Shown in pieces: positions 9,777 through 20,407 of a stretch of 64,000 nucleotides of DNA. Each line of letters begins with the position of its first letter. The stretch's first letter is position 1. The stretch is from Apiosordaria backusii (Eukaryota; Ascomycota; Sordariomycetes; Sordariales; Lasiosphaeriaceae): assembly GCA_030549205.1 (NCBI GenBank), contig JAUKTV010000007.1:1550001-1614000 (forward strand). Reading direction: 5' to 3'. Made by a program: the position numbers and the translations under genes. The notes under the pieces are model-generated. The model was not told where the DNA came from. It ran no database searches and saw nothing but the letters and a program-made list of their open reading frames with translations.

Positions 9777-11012
9777 ATGCCCCTCCCCTTCCTCGCGAGC
9801 CTCTACTTCGACGGCCTCCCCCCCTGGTTCCCCGACCCCTTCGTCGCCCTCAAATACACCACCGCCCTCGGCTCCCTCGCCCTCACAAAATGGTACACCT
9901 CCGGCCGCTCCAACCCCTCGGAGCGCAAGCTCCACGGCCGCGTCGTGATCATGACCGGCGGCACCTCAGGCATCGGCGCCAAAGTAGCCTTTGAGCTCGC
10001 CTCCCGCGGCGCCCAGCTCTGCCTCCTCACCCGGCAGCCAGGCAACGACCCCTTTCTCGTCGACTACATCGAGGATTTGCGGTCACGAACAAACAACCAA
10101 ATGATCTACGCCGAGCAAGTCGATCTCTCCTCCCTCTACAGCATCCGCCAGTTCGCGACGAAGTGGATAGACAACGCGCCCCCGAGAAGGCTGGACATGA
10201 TTGTATTATGCGCAGCTACGCTTACGACCCCGGGGCACGGAAGGGCAGAGACAGCAGACGGGATCGAGACGGAGTGGATGGTGAATTACCTCGCTAATTT
10301 CCACTTGTTGGGGATACTGAGTCCGGCGATCAAGGCGCAGCCGTTTGATAGGGATGTGAGGATTATTATTCCTACGTGCAGTAGCTACATTGCTTCCCCA
10401 AAACTGGAGCCGGAGGAGGTGATGGACAAGACGAAGTACTGGACGCCCAGGACAGCGTATGCGAGGAGCAAGCTTGCGCTGATGGTGTTTGCAAAGACGT
10501 ATCAGAAGCATTTGGATGCGTATAAACGCCCGGATCAGCTGCCGATGAATGCGAGGGTGGTGATTGTCGACCCGGGGTTTGCGAGGACGGTGGGGATGAG
10601 GAGGTGGTTGACTAGGGGGTCACTGTGGGGGTTGTTTTTGTACGTGGTGTTTTATGCGCTTGCGTGGCTGCTGCTCAAGAGCCCGAATATGGCTGCGCAG
10701 TCTATTCTTTTTGCGGCTATGGATGCGGGATTGGGGAGGGGAACGGGGGGGAAGCTGATCAAGGAGTGCATGGAGATTGACTGTGCGAGGAAGGATGTGG
10801 AAGATGAGGAGGTGGCTAAGAAGCTGTGGGAGGCGAGTGATAAGCTGATTGAGAAGACGGAGAAGGCTTCTGCGATTAGGAGGGCAAGGGAGAAGAAGGA
10901 GAGGGAGGAGAGGGAGAAGGTGGAGGAGATTGAGTCGCTTGTGGAGACTATCAAGAAGGGGAAGACGAAGGAGGGGCAGAAGAAAAAGAAGACGGAAAGG
11001 AGTGCGGAATAA
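9777..11012 (+). CDS. Short-chain dehydrogenase/reductase, Env9-like
   Basis: NAD(P)-dependent oxidoreductase of the extended retinol-dehydrogenase-like SDR type, 411 residues, intronless. Cofactor motif TGGTSGIG is at residues 60-67, a structural Asn in MVNYLANFHLL is at N170, the catalytic Ser lies in CSSY (about 202-203), and Tyr228 and Lys232 form YxxxK in YARSK. A hydrophobic segment at about 284-303 (LFLYVVFYALAWLLL) and a hydrophobic N-terminal stretch suggest membrane or lipid-droplet association. The C-terminal 70 residues are a very charged Glu/Lys coiled coil. Length and layout recall yeast Env9, a lipid-droplet SDR; the substrate is unknown. Codons change from C-ending to G-ending near 10190. 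Confidence 0.88.
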   Translation: MPLPFLASLYFDGLPPWFPDPFVALKYTTALGSLALTKWYTSGRSNPSERKLHGRVVIMTGGTSGIGAKVAFELASRGAQLCLLTRQPGNDPFLVDYIEDLRSRTNNQMIYAEQVDLSSLYSIRQFATKWIDNAPPRRLDMIVLCAATLTTPGHGRAETADGIETEWMVNYLANFHLLGILSPAIKAQPFDRDVRIIIPTCSSYIASPKLEPEEVMDKTKYWTPRTAYARSKLALMVFAKTYQKHLDAYKRPDQLPMNARVVIVDPGFARTVGMRRWLTRGSLWGLFLYVVFYALAWLLLKSPNMAAQSILFAAMDAGLGRGTGGKLIKECMEIDCARKDVEDEEVAKKLWEASDKLIEKTEKASAIRRAREKKEREEREKVEEIESLVETIKKGKTKEGQKKKKTERSAE

Positions 11013-11334
11013 TTAGGCCCAGAGTGGGAATGGTTGTTGATTTACGGATACTCCTATATTCTCGGTGGTGCTTGGTGACGGCCCGGCCGGGCTTATCCGT
11101 TGATCGCTTGCTCGGTATGTGGCCAAAGCGGGGCGCGCGTTCGGCACTTCACGTGCAACGGGACGTCATTGCTGGCCAGCATTTGAACCATTCATCAACA
11201 TATCTGGAACACTATCAATATTGACGATCTTGATCAAGTCATCGTATCTCATTGAATACTTCAACATTCAATACGGCAGGCCACATTTTCATCAGTTAGA
11301 CATCACCAGCCGAGGTCGAAATCAGATAGCCGCA
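11013..11334. other. Short intergenic region after SDR
   Basis: 322 bp between the SDR stop and a weakly supported small ORF. Nothing recognised. Confidence 0.5.
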
Positions 11335-11649
11335 ATGGCAGCGACACTACAACCACCGGCACCGCCCATCCAGCAACGACCACAGCAGGATTTCATTGTC
11401 CCATGTCAAGCTGTTTGGCCACACTCAGGTCATCTCCAACAACCAAATACCCGCCAGATGATACCAGGCCCACCACCTCAACCGCCGGTCTTCAACCCCT
11501 CACACTGCCACCCGGTCTTCTTCACCGATAAGCTCCGACGTCCACCGTTCACCTTGGGTTCAGGGCCACAATTAAACCCGGTTGCGCATGGATATGTATA
11601 TCAAGATGCGACGAGGGCGAATGGGAAATCTAATGGGTCAAGGTTATGA
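11335..11649 (+). CDS. Small Pro-rich hypothetical protein
   Basis: Possible 104-residue protein, MAATLQPPAPP at its start, rich in Pro, Gln and His, with no transmembrane segment or known motif. Codons are normal for the window (C-ending, no rare bias) and the ATG follows an adenine-rich context, but conservation cannot be judged here. It could equally be a chance ORF in the SDR-SNARE intergenic region. Confidence 0.33.
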   Translation: MAATLQPPAPPIQQRPQQDFIVPCQAVWPHSGHLQQPNTRQMIPGPPPQPPVFNPSHCHPVFFTDKLRRPPFTLGSGPQLNPVAHGYVYQDATRANGKSNGSRL

Positions 11650-12004
11650 GCATTGGTGATATCTGAGATCTGGAATGAGGGTTACGAGTAATCAAGGGAA
11701 GACGCGTGTATAATATCAGTACAGGACAGTACAAGCACAACCTCGCCTGCAGGCCAGCCAGTTCACAAGGGAGGAGACGTCAAGGGACAGGCAGTATAGA
11801 AGAGTAAACAGAAAAAGCCCATATAATCACGGGCAAGGAATAGTAATAGAACAAAAACACCCCAAAACCCCGAAACAACATAAGAATTGCAACCCATGAA
11901 TTCGCCCTGCTCTGTACCAATCCCAATCCCGTTCATATCAAAACAAAGCAATACACCCATCCCAACCCAAGCCGTAAAGAAGATACCATTCATAACCCCC
12001 CCCA
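11650..12004. other. Intergenic region before SNARE 3' end
   Basis: 355 bp containing the 3' UTR of the convergent SNARE gene. Nothing else recognised. Confidence 0.5.
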
Positions 12005-12836
12005 TCAAAGATTATTCTTGACACTCACCACAATCGTCACCAAAATCAACACCACCACCAACCCCAACAACCCCATCAATTTCACATTCTTCCACCACAT
12101 CCTCCTTTTCAGACCTCTACTCCTCACCCTAAACTCCCTCGCCTCCCCCCCCAACCGATCCGTCTTGTCCACCAGCAAATCAATCCTTTCTCCCCTCTCC
12201 AACAACCCCTCTATGTTTCTAGTCATGATCCCCCTCACGTCTTCAATCTCCCTCTGCGCGGTACGTATCGCATCATCCTGCTCCTGATCGCCCTCCCCGC
12301 GGACATTGTTGGTGCCATATTCCACCATTAGACGCTTCAAGTCAGAATTGAAGGAGGCACAGCCGTAGTTGGGGAGGTCGGAGAAATCCGTGGTGGAGGG
12401 GGGGTAGGTGAGGAAGAACTTGGCGCGGATGGCGGAGAGGTAGGCGAAGGAGATGCGGCGGGAGATGGAGGAGGAGTCGGAGATGACGAGGAAGGTTAGG
12501 TTGCCTGCTGAGGGGGAGGAAGAAGAAGAGGGGGATTCGGAAATGTAGTTGATGTGGTGGGTGCCGTGGGTGTAGGTTAGTTTTTGGGGGGTGGAGTGGG
12601 AGATTTTGGGGAGGATGAGGGAGGCGAGGGGGGGGAGGGAGGGGGAGGGGGAGGTGGATGATTCGGAGAGGATGGTGGTGTGGTGGGATATGCAGGAGCT
12701 GTGAGGGGAGAGGGAGAGGTTAGCAGAGGGATTGATTGGGAGAGAGGGCTGTAAAAGATGTGGAATAAAAACATGGAGGAGGGGAGGGAAGGACGTACTA
12801 TAGGAGAGGCGTTGAGGGGGTGGAGGAGGAGGCCAT
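12005..12836 (-). CDS. nyv1: Longin-type R-SNARE (VAMP7/Nyv1 family)
   Basis: Vesicle SNARE for fusion with vacuole or endosome-type membranes. It joins as complement(12005..12698, 12799..12836), 243 residues. A 100-bp intron after codon 12 links MASSSTPSTPLLY to SCISHHTTILSE, the normal longin start, which decides the ATG at 12836; the longer reading without the intron gives a nonsensical Pro/Ser N-terminus. The longin domain covers about residues 12-145. The SNARE helix, about 150-210, contains the zero-layer Arg in LLERGERIDLLVDKT. A juxtamembrane RRMWWKN and a 20-residue C-terminal anchor (LLGLVVVLILVTIVVSV) follow. Absence of a CAAX box and presence of the anchor exclude Ykt6. Nyv1 versus another VAMP7-like paralogue is not settled. 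Confidence 0.9.
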
Positions 12837-13370
12837 TTTGATGGTTGGTTTGGGTGTGTCTTTCGGTTGGTGATGGCGATGGTTGGGGTAGTTGGTGTTG
12901 CTTGTTTAGAGTTGCGATTGATGCGCCGATGGAAACTCGAATCGGGGCTACTACACGCGTGTGTATGATTGTGAGCGAGTGAGCGGTGACGATCAGGATC
13001 TATGAAAATGGGCGTCGTGGATTGAGAGAGAGACTGGGGAATGCACAATGACGAAGCGGTTGGTCAGTTCCACACACGGTGGAAACCCTTACTCAACGGT
13101 TGGAAACGCCAAGCCTGGCCAGGTCCCTGCCACTGTGGGGCATCTGCAGTTGAAAATGTGCGATAAGATAACAACTTTTTGTCTTCGATGGCCACCCACC
13201 ACACATCTCACATTGTCACAAATAAGAACCCCTAGGGCTACGACATCCCCTTCCACCACCGCAACCCCGTGTACGAGAACCAACGAGCCATCGGCCGACC
13301 GCGACTGCGACCGTAATTGCGCCTACGCATACCCCAGGAGGATGGTGTCAAGAAAACCCACGCTCCCGAC
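12837..13370. promoter_or_regulatory. Divergent promoter region, SNARE / suv3
   Basis: 534 bp between divergent starts. Pyrimidine- and A-rich stretches near both ends; no further gene seen. Confidence 0.55.
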
Positions 13371-15815
13371 ATGAACGCCCTGCTCAGGAATGCCTACAAG
13401 TGGCCGAAATGCAGACCAGCCGCAGTCGCATCGTTTTCCACCGCGCCGGCACTATGGCGCAAAGGAGGAAAACCCCCGAAGAAGAAGAGCTATGAGGATA
13501 ATCTCTCAAAGTTGCAGAAAGAAGTCGATGACACCTTGGACCAGCTAAAAGACAGCCTTGTCAAAGACGATCTTCCCTCCCGTGGCCGCTCCGCCAAATC
13601 CAAGACCACCTACAGCCAGAAGCGCAGCTACCAAATGTTCGAAGTTCTCGTACGTGCGAGGTTGACGAGGATGTTTCACGACATCGGCGATTTCAAACAG
13701 CGGGCAGAGGACTGGCGTTCCTTTGGCGTGAACAACCAGTTGCAGCTGGAGAAGGCGATGGGCCTCTTCCGAAAAGCCCTCGACACGTCCTTCGTGAAAG
13801 CCACCGACGGCGACCAAATTACTCGATCTGATAACCCTCTCTTTTGGAATCTGAGGAACTCGTTTGTCAAGGGTGACAACCGGGGTCTGGGCACAGAGCT
13901 TGTCCACAGTTTCCAGACCTTCTTGATGCAGGAGCGTTTCCCCGAGGCAATCGGCGAACTGCACAAGGAAATAGCCGACCTACGATTCCCATACGAGTGG
14001 TATCCCGCCACTCGCATGCTACAGCGCACCGTTCACCTTCACGTTGGTCCTACAAACTCGGGAAAGACTTATAGCGCCCTCAAGGCTCTGGAAGGCGCCA
14101 ATACAGGCATATACGCTGGGCCGTTACGATTGCTGGCCCACGAGATTTGGTCTCGATTTACAGCCAAGGGCAAGCCATGTGCCTTGGTTACGGGCGAGGA
14201 AGTGAGGATACCTGAGGGTGTCGACAGGTGGTTCCACAGCTGCACCGTCGAAATGTCGCCCCTCAACAAACCGGTGGATGTGGCGGTCATAGACGAGATC
14301 CAGATGATTGCCAGCGAGGAACGCGGATGGGCCTGGACACAGGCTGTGCTGGGCCTTCAGGCCAAGGAGCTCCATCTTTGCGGCGAGGACAGAGTTGTCG
14401 AGCTGATTCAGGACCTCTGCGCCAGAATCGGTGACAAGTGCATCGTTCACCGGTATCAGCGGCTCAACCCGCTCGAGACAATGTCAAAGTCTCTCCGTGG
14501 AGACTTTAAAAATCTAGAAAAGGGCGATGCGGTCGTCGCCTTCAGTCGTATCGCATTGCACAAGATCAAAGCTGGTATCGAACAGGCCACAGGAAAGAGG
14601 TGCGCCATTGTGTATGGCAGCCTGCCTCCAGAAACACGAGCACAGCAGGCAGCGCTCTTCAACGATCCAAATAACGAATACGACTTCTTGGCGGCCAGTG
14701 ATGCCATCGGCATGGGTCTGAACCTGGAGATCAAACGAGTCATCTTTGAATCGGCGTCCAAGTTTGACGGAAACAAAGTTCGAAGTCTGACTATCCCCGA
14801 AATCAAACAAATTGGCGGCCGCGCTGGCCGATACAGGACAGCCACTGCCGAGATTACTTCAGCAAAAGAGGGCGCAGATGGAGATGGCGTGGAAAAGAAG
14901 CCGGAATCAAACACTGGATGGGTGACAGCATTTGATTTCCGAGATCTCAGTGACATTCAGGAGGCCTTCACAAAAGAAGCCAAGCCCATCGAAACAGCCG
15001 GTCTCTTCCCTCCTGCCAACATCATTGAGCGTTTCCATACCTACTTCCCCCCCAGGACCCCAACCTCCTTTGTCCTCACCCGCTTGCGTGAGCTGGCTCG
15101 ACTCTCGCCGCGTTTCCATCTCTGCGATTTCGACACCGCCCTCGAAATCGCCGATGTAATCCAGCCATACAACCTCAGCGTCGCCGACCGGTGTGTGTTT
15201 CTCAACTGCCCCGTGTCTTTCCGAAAAGGGCGCGACGGCGAGAGCAACGGGCAGAGGGAGGCTCTCCAGGCCTTTGCCGAATGCGTAGCCGAGATGGGGA
15301 GCGGGCATCTTCTGGACTTTGACTGCATCAACCTGAGCATTTTGGATATGGACGAGGAGACGAGGATGATGAATTACAACAATGCACCTTACCTGCAAAA
15401 GCTCGAGGCGCTGCACCAGGTTATCACGCTGTACCTCTGGCTGAGCTACCGGTACGAGGGCGTCTTCCAGAGCCAGTCGCTGGCGTTCAAGGTCAAGGAG
15501 ATTGTCGAGGATAGGATTACCGAGTTCCTCGACAAGCTTACCTATGTTACCTACTCGCAGGCCAAGCGTCGCCAGGCCTTGCGTGAGGCGGCCGAGAGAC
15601 ACAGGATGGCTGAGCAGCAGTTGCTGGGAGAGGAGGAGCAGGAGCACTTGCAGGAGCACCATGAGGAGGAGCCCGTGGAGCCTCTTATTGAGGATGTGGA
15701 GGAGCTGGAGACGGAGGATATTTTGGAGCAGACACAGGTGGTGTTGGAAGAGAAGGAAGCCGAAACGGAGGAGGCACCAGCGCCTGATGCTGAGAAGAAT
15801 CAGGGGTCAGGGTGA
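13371..15815 (+). CDS. suv3: Mitochondrial ATP-dependent RNA helicase Suv3
   Basis: Helicase of the mitochondrial RNA degradosome, partner of the Dss1-type exoribonuclease. The gene is intronless, 814 residues from the ATG at 13371. That start gives a basic, hydroxylated N-terminus (NALLRNAYKWPKCRPAAVASF) suitable as a mitochondrial presequence. Walker A is GPTNSGKT at about residue 225, motif II is DEIQ at about 307, and motif VI is QIGGRAGRYR at about 485. The Suv3 C-terminal domain follows (PPRTPTSFVLTRLRELARLSP onwards), and then a long Glu-rich tail of about 80 residues that is longer than in yeast and probably disordered. It is transcribed divergently from the SNARE gene. Assignment is secure. 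Confidence 0.95.
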   Translation: MNALLRNAYKWPKCRPAAVASFSTAPALWRKGGKPPKKKSYEDNLSKLQKEVDDTLDQLKDSLVKDDLPSRGRSAKSKTTYSQKRSYQMFEVLVRARLTRMFHDIGDFKQRAEDWRSFGVNNQLQLEKAMGLFRKALDTSFVKATDGDQITRSDNPLFWNLRNSFVKGDNRGLGTELVHSFQTFLMQERFPEAIGELHKEIADLRFPYEWYPATRMLQRTVHLHVGPTNSGKTYSALKALEGANTGIYAGPLRLLAHEIWSRFTAKGKPCALVTGEEVRIPEGVDRWFHSCTVEMSPLNKPVDVAVIDEIQMIASEERGWAWTQAVLGLQAKELHLCGEDRVVELIQDLCARIGDKCIVHRYQRLNPLETMSKSLRGDFKNLEKGDAVVAFSRIALHKIKAGIEQATGKRCAIVYGSLPPETRAQQAALFNDPNNEYDFLAASDAIGMGLNLEIKRVIFESASKFDGNKVRSLTIPEIKQIGGRAGRYRTATAEITSAKEGADGDGVEKKPESNTGWVTAFDFRDLSDIQEAFTKEAKPIETAGLFPPANIIERFHTYFPPRTPTSFVLTRLRELARLSPRFHLCDFDTALEIADVIQPYNLSVADRCVFLNCPVSFRKGRDGESNGQREALQAFAECVAEMGSGHLLDFDCINLSILDMDEETRMMNYNNAPYLQKLEALHQVITLYLWLSYRYEGVFQSQSLAFKVKEIVEDRITEFLDKLTYVTYSQAKRRQALREAAERHRMAEQQLLGEEEQEHLQEHHEEEPVEPLIEDVEELETEDILEQTQVVLEEKEAETEEAPAPDAEKNQGSG

Positions 15816-16304
15816 GAAGGTGCGGTGGCTGCGTAAAATGTATTGTATGTATGTACGATTTGGGGTTTGCATATACAGGATGGGTTTGTCTGCAGGTAAA
15901 ATGTATCACTAGCAGTGTAGATGGGTAGACGGCGTACAGATATGACTGATGAGTTGGAAATCACAGCATCTTGAACATGATCCCTAGTTTTCCATCCCAT
16001 CTTCAGGGTTTATTATTGTACAGGCATGTATGTGTATGTATTTCGTATTTACAGTTTTCATCCATTCTTACGTGGGGTAGGCCAAGCTATGAAGTCATTC
16101 CCCCAACCCAGCTACCCCACACCTGATCTACTTGGCTACATACAGGCGGGAGACCCTTCAGGCAACCAGACGAACGCAGCTCTCTGTTCCTCGGCAATTA
16201 CTACAAATATTTCAAGAGTTATCATCTGCTCTCTCGACAAAGTCAAATCTCAACAGTCAAACCGCAGCCCAACCAATAAATCAACTACTTAAGAAACCAC
16301 CAAA
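15816..16304. other. Intergenic region, suv3 to UCH
   Basis: 489 bp between two same-strand genes; holds the suv3 3' UTR and the UCH promoter. TA-rich around 15840-16070. No gene recognised. Confidence 0.55.
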
Positions 16305-17042
16305 ATGTCCAACCCCGACCCCCCCCCTTCCGCCCCGGCATTCATCCCCCTCGAAGCCAACCCCGAGCTCATGACGACCCTCCTCCGCAACCTCGGGATG
16401 TCTTCGAGTCTTGCCCTCCACGACGTCTACTCCCTCACCGACCCCGACTTACTGTCATTCATCCCCCGCCCCTGCCACGCTTTATTGCTCGTCTTCCCCA
16501 TAACCCCCACCTACGAATCCCACCGCCTAGCCGAGGACTCCCTCTTATCCGATCACACCCCCACCCCGGACTACCCCGTCACATGGTTCAAGCAAACCAT
16601 CCGCAACGCCTGCGGGCTCATCGCGCTGCTTCACGCCGTCTCCAACGGGGAAGTCGTCAGCAATTTCATCGAACCAAACTCTGACCTGGAGAGGATAATC
16701 CAAACCGCGCTGCCGTTAGACACTGTGGGGAGGGCGAAACTGTTGGAACAAGAGGAGGCGCTGGCGAGGGCGCATAGGCAGGCGGCGGAGGGGGGGGATA
16801 CGGCGGCGCCGGGGGCGGAGGAGCAGGTGGATTTGCATTATGTTGCTTTTGTGAAAGGGAGGGATGGGGGGTTGTGGGAGATGGATGGACGGAGGAGGGG
16901 ACCGATAAAGAGGGGGGAGTTGGAGAATGGGGAGGATGTGTTGAGTGAAAAGGGACTGGTGTTGGGGGCGAGGAAGTTTTTGGAGAGGGAGGGGGGGGAT
17001 TTGAGGTTTAGTGCTGTTGCTTTGGCGGGGAGTTATGATTAG
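16305..17042 (+). CDS. yuh1: Ubiquitin C-terminal hydrolase, UCH-L3/Yuh1 family
   Basis: Cysteine protease that removes small adducts from ubiquitin or Rub1/NEDD8 C-termini. 245 residues, single exon. The catalytic tetrad is visible: Gln97 in FKQTIRNACG (oxyanion), Cys103 (nucleophile), His178 in VDLHYVAFV and Asp194 in WEMDGRRRGP. The loop between Cys and His (about residues 125-176) is the crossover loop that limits substrate size. The C-terminal block ends LRFSAVALAGSYD, as in UCH-L3-like enzymes, without the extra ULD tail of UCH37. Codon third positions change from C to G at about 16700. Length is normal for the family. Confidence 0.93.
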   Translation: MSNPDPPPSAPAFIPLEANPELMTTLLRNLGMSSSLALHDVYSLTDPDLLSFIPRPCHALLLVFPITPTYESHRLAEDSLLSDHTPTPDYPVTWFKQTIRNACGLIALLHAVSNGEVVSNFIEPNSDLERIIQTALPLDTVGRAKLLEQEEALARAHRQAAEGGDTAAPGAEEQVDLHYVAFVKGRDGGLWEMDGRRRGPIKRGELENGEDVLSEKGLVLGARKFLEREGGDLRFSAVALAGSYD

Positions 17043-17707
17043 ATTTTTTGCGAGGAGGTTTTGGGGGGGTTGATAGATGTGTATGCTTATTTTTGAGAAA
17101 AGGGGGTTTGTGAGGATTAGGAGGGGTTATATGATGTTGTATTATGGGGAGCGGTTTCATTGTGTTATGGGCGTTTTGTGAGAGTGGTGGTGTTATAAAG
17201 TCTTGTATATGATAGGAAAAGCGAAGGCCAAGGAATAGCATCAGGGCCGAGGGTAGAAGAAGATAAATTCTCTCTTGTGTGAGAAACATTGCTTGTTTTG
17301 ATATAGGGGGTATAACCAACCTATTTAGACCACTTCTCTTGCTTTTTGCTGCTACAAACCCAGGTAGTTGAAAATGAAGTAGAAAATACTTCCCCTTGCC
17401 CTTTGGTTGTTGCTTAAAGTGACAAAAATACAATTATAACTTAATAGTCCTGCTCCCAATGCGTTCGGTGGCCACGCTATGCTTCTTTCATGCTGTCATC
17501 CGCTTTCATGCTATGCCCCAGCCTGTGGTCGGGATAAACTATACCAAACTCCAAAACCAGATGTAAACCGCTTCAGTGAATGGGCAGTGCTATCTCCTGC
17601 TGTAATCCTATCCTCCAATCTCCCAAGGTCATTATTTTCTTTCGTTCATGAGTCCCCGATGTTATACAGCCCTTCTCTTTTATTACAAACACCTTACTTT
17701 TCACTTC
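17043..17707. other. Convergent intergenic region, UCH / hypothetical
   Basis: 665 bp between convergent stops. G-rich then A/T-rich; nothing recognised beyond probable 3' UTRs. Confidence 0.5.
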
Positions 17708-18174
17708 TCAGTTCCCCCCACCATCACCACCATCACCACCATCGCCACCACCACCACCACCACCCCCATCTCCGTCGTCACTATCGACATCCCCCTCCTC
17801 ATCTGCTTTGTTGTCGTTGTCATTGTCGATATAATTCTCCCCCCCGCCCCTCCCTCGCGGCTTGTATCGGACCCCCCTCCACAGATACCTGGGGAGCAAC
17901 TTGTCGCGTTTCTCCTCTTCTTTTGCCTGCCATTGGGCGATTTCTTGGGGAGACTGGGGTTGGTATTCGTTGTTTAGTATTGGGCGGGTGCCTGGGTAGT
18001 GGCGGCTGTGGGTGAGGGGGTGGGGGTAGGTTGTTGGTTTGTCGTTGGTTGATGGGGGATTGGTGTGGAAGGGGAATATGGGGGGGGGTGCTTTGGGTTG
18101 TGGAGGGAGGGGGGGTTGGAGATTGTGGATTTGGAGTTGGATTTGGGGGAGGGGGGCTTTTTGTCGTTGGACAT
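17708..18174 (-). CDS. Conserved-looking hypothetical protein (single-base frameshift in C9 run)
   Basis: Unrecognised protein of 155 residues once one base is added. The first frame (MSNDKKPPSPKS) runs into a Pro/Thr-rich stretch and stops after 66 codons. One more C in the C9 run (G9 at 18080-18088 on the + strand) lets the frame continue as PFHTNPPSTNDK, RHYPGTRPILNNEYQPQSP, then QEIAQWQAKEEEKRDKLLPR and YLWRGVRYKPRGRGG. It ends in an Asp/Gly-rich tail encoded by a (GGT)-type repeat. The corrected length is an exact multiple of three, and the restored segment has the composition of a folded, conserved motif. Function unknown; no catalytic signature seen. Confidence 0.6.
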
Positions 18175-20407
18175 GGTGAAGGTTGGTGTACCGGTGATGG
18201 TGGAGAGGGGAGTGTGTGGTTGGTTATTGGGTTGGCAGTTGGTTATGTGAGCGTGTCAAAAGACTGGCAGTGAGATATGAAAAATGTGTTGTAGAAACAG
18301 CGATGACGATGATGGAAGTGAAAGCTTGAGGTTATTGTGGTGAGGTGGTGAGGTGAGGTGAGCTCAGGTGAGGTGGGGAGACCACCTCGAACAGACAGTT
18401 ACGACATGCCACTTTGACATTTTGGGGAAGCTACAATAAGGCAAGTTTTCTTGGAGAAAGCTCACATGTCACTTGCGGCAGGGACAAAGAAGTGTTCTAT
18501 AACTGCACTTTTGCTTCTGTGGAATGTCGATTGAAGCTTCGGTTTCGAGAAGCAACTTAGCTGACTGACACTGAGCATGAGCCAGCCATTGACAGGTGCG
18601 GAGGAGGAAAAAGTATTGGCACTCAAAAGGGAAAGTGTGCCGTTCAGCTTCAGGGGAGATTCTCTGAAATATTGTGTAACGCCGCACAAGAAGCTCGGAG
18701 GGTTTATTTAAAGCATCCAGAACGGGAGAGGCGTTTCTGAGAAGTTTCACGGCAGCTGGGAGGAAGAGGGGGAATACGATTGCTGTAGGACGGCATCCTC
18801 AGCCGTCGCGGACGTCCCCAGGCAGCGGGAACTTACACTGCAGTTCAAACAGAAATATTACCTGGGAAGCAGGCAACGTAACAGCAGGAATCCGTACCTG
18901 CAACTGGCAAATACAAACACCAACCGACTGGATTTTACTCAGCAGCCATCGCCGACTCTCAAATGCGCCGACATAAGCCATGTTAGCTCTCCCGCCGCCA
19001 CCCGACAGCCTTGAATCGCCATCCCTCGCACTGCTCGGCGGTTATCTTATCGTTGCCTTGACTGAGAAGCATGCACTGCCGTTGTGTCTACGGTCGAGAG
19101 ACAGAGACAGAGACAGCAGCAAGATTCATCACTATCAAGAGATATCGATCTCCTCTTCCCCGCCAATCCAACCCTGGCGCGTCTTGGGAGATCGTCACAT
19201 CGTCAATCGACTGAAGCGAGGAACATCCTGGCAGATCGGCAGGCAGGGGTTGGGGCTAATGGCGTGGAGGGGTAGGTAGGGGACCCTTGCAGTGCGAACA
19301 GATCCTCTTGGAAGGTCCGGAGATCGAGTTAGCGCTGCCGAAAAAGAAACTTCAGAGAAACACCTAGCCATGTGTCGACTGTCAAGGCCTGAAACCAGGC
19401 CACGCTAACTTGATCGCAGAATCTTACTTGTTGCTGAAGATTCATCTCGGACAGTCTTCAGAAAGGTGACGACAATGCATGATTCATGCTAATTTCGGCC
19501 CGTCAATCTTTCACCGTCTTCCCAATCTTCCCAGTGCAAACGGACCTGTGGTACATACCTGCCAATGTCTCATTTGCCGTCTTCAGCCACGACCATTGTT
19601 GGTCACATCTCTTTTATTTCCAAGATGTCGAGGACACAGCTTCGAAACTTCAAGGGATCAGACCTCTGCCGAGACGGCTCAACCACGCCGTCACCACGCA
19701 GGAGCAAACGCACGGCCTTGAATGCTGCCTCGACAAGTCCATGGACAAGTCACCGACCACGTCGTTCGGACTCGTCCAAACGCCGCTAGAACCGATTAGC
19801 CGCTTTGGCGCTGTTTCTTTCCGTGCAAACGCATCCAGAAACACCTCCTCCTTGCGCTGCAGATGCCGTGCCGTGCAGCTAGAAGACTGCTCGTCCTCTG
19901 TGATAGGCTGGTCCCACCATGGCAGAGCTGATGGCTACACACGGAGTGTATCTCATTTTCCTGGCGAGACCTGGTGCCATCCAAACAGATTCAAGAGCAG
20001 CTCCAACATCCCGTCAAACAATGCTCGTAGCTTTGCCGTCCCAACGGGACCCCAGACAATGGTTCTTGTGCTACCTTGCCTCCTTACCAGGCTTGTTCCC
20101 AGACGGTTTGCCGAACCCCAAGCCTAGCCGTCATCTAGTCCCCGCGGCCTGCCATCCCATATATCCTACCACGACTCTAGCCTGTTCCTGAGATAGAGCT
20201 CAGCTGGTCTTCCCCTTTCCCCACCCTTTCCTCCCAGGCCATCTTTGATTGCTGTCCGCCCTCTTCCTTGTGATTTTCCATTCTGCTTTGCTATCCGCCT
20301 CCTTTTCTGCTGCTTTCATTTGTTACTTGCCTTCCTTGACCAACCTACACAATCATCAGCCGGACTTTGGGTGGCATGGGGACGAATGGGCCATCCTCTT
20401 GTCGACC
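18175..20407. promoter_or_regulatory. Long divergent intergenic region
   Basis: 2.2 kb between the hypothetical gene at 17708-18174 and the next gene at 20408. A direct GAGGT-rich stretch lies at about 18340-18380. ORFs on both strands reach 213 codons but overlap each other and have no recognisable domain. A long regulatory region or 5' UTR for the downstream gene is the simplest reading. Confidence 0.45.

Noticed and set aside
19486..20127. 213-codon + strand ORF upstream of the 20408 gene
   Set aside because: Overlaps other ORFs on both strands, no recognisable motif, and lies in what looks like a long regulatory region. Not supported without transcripts.
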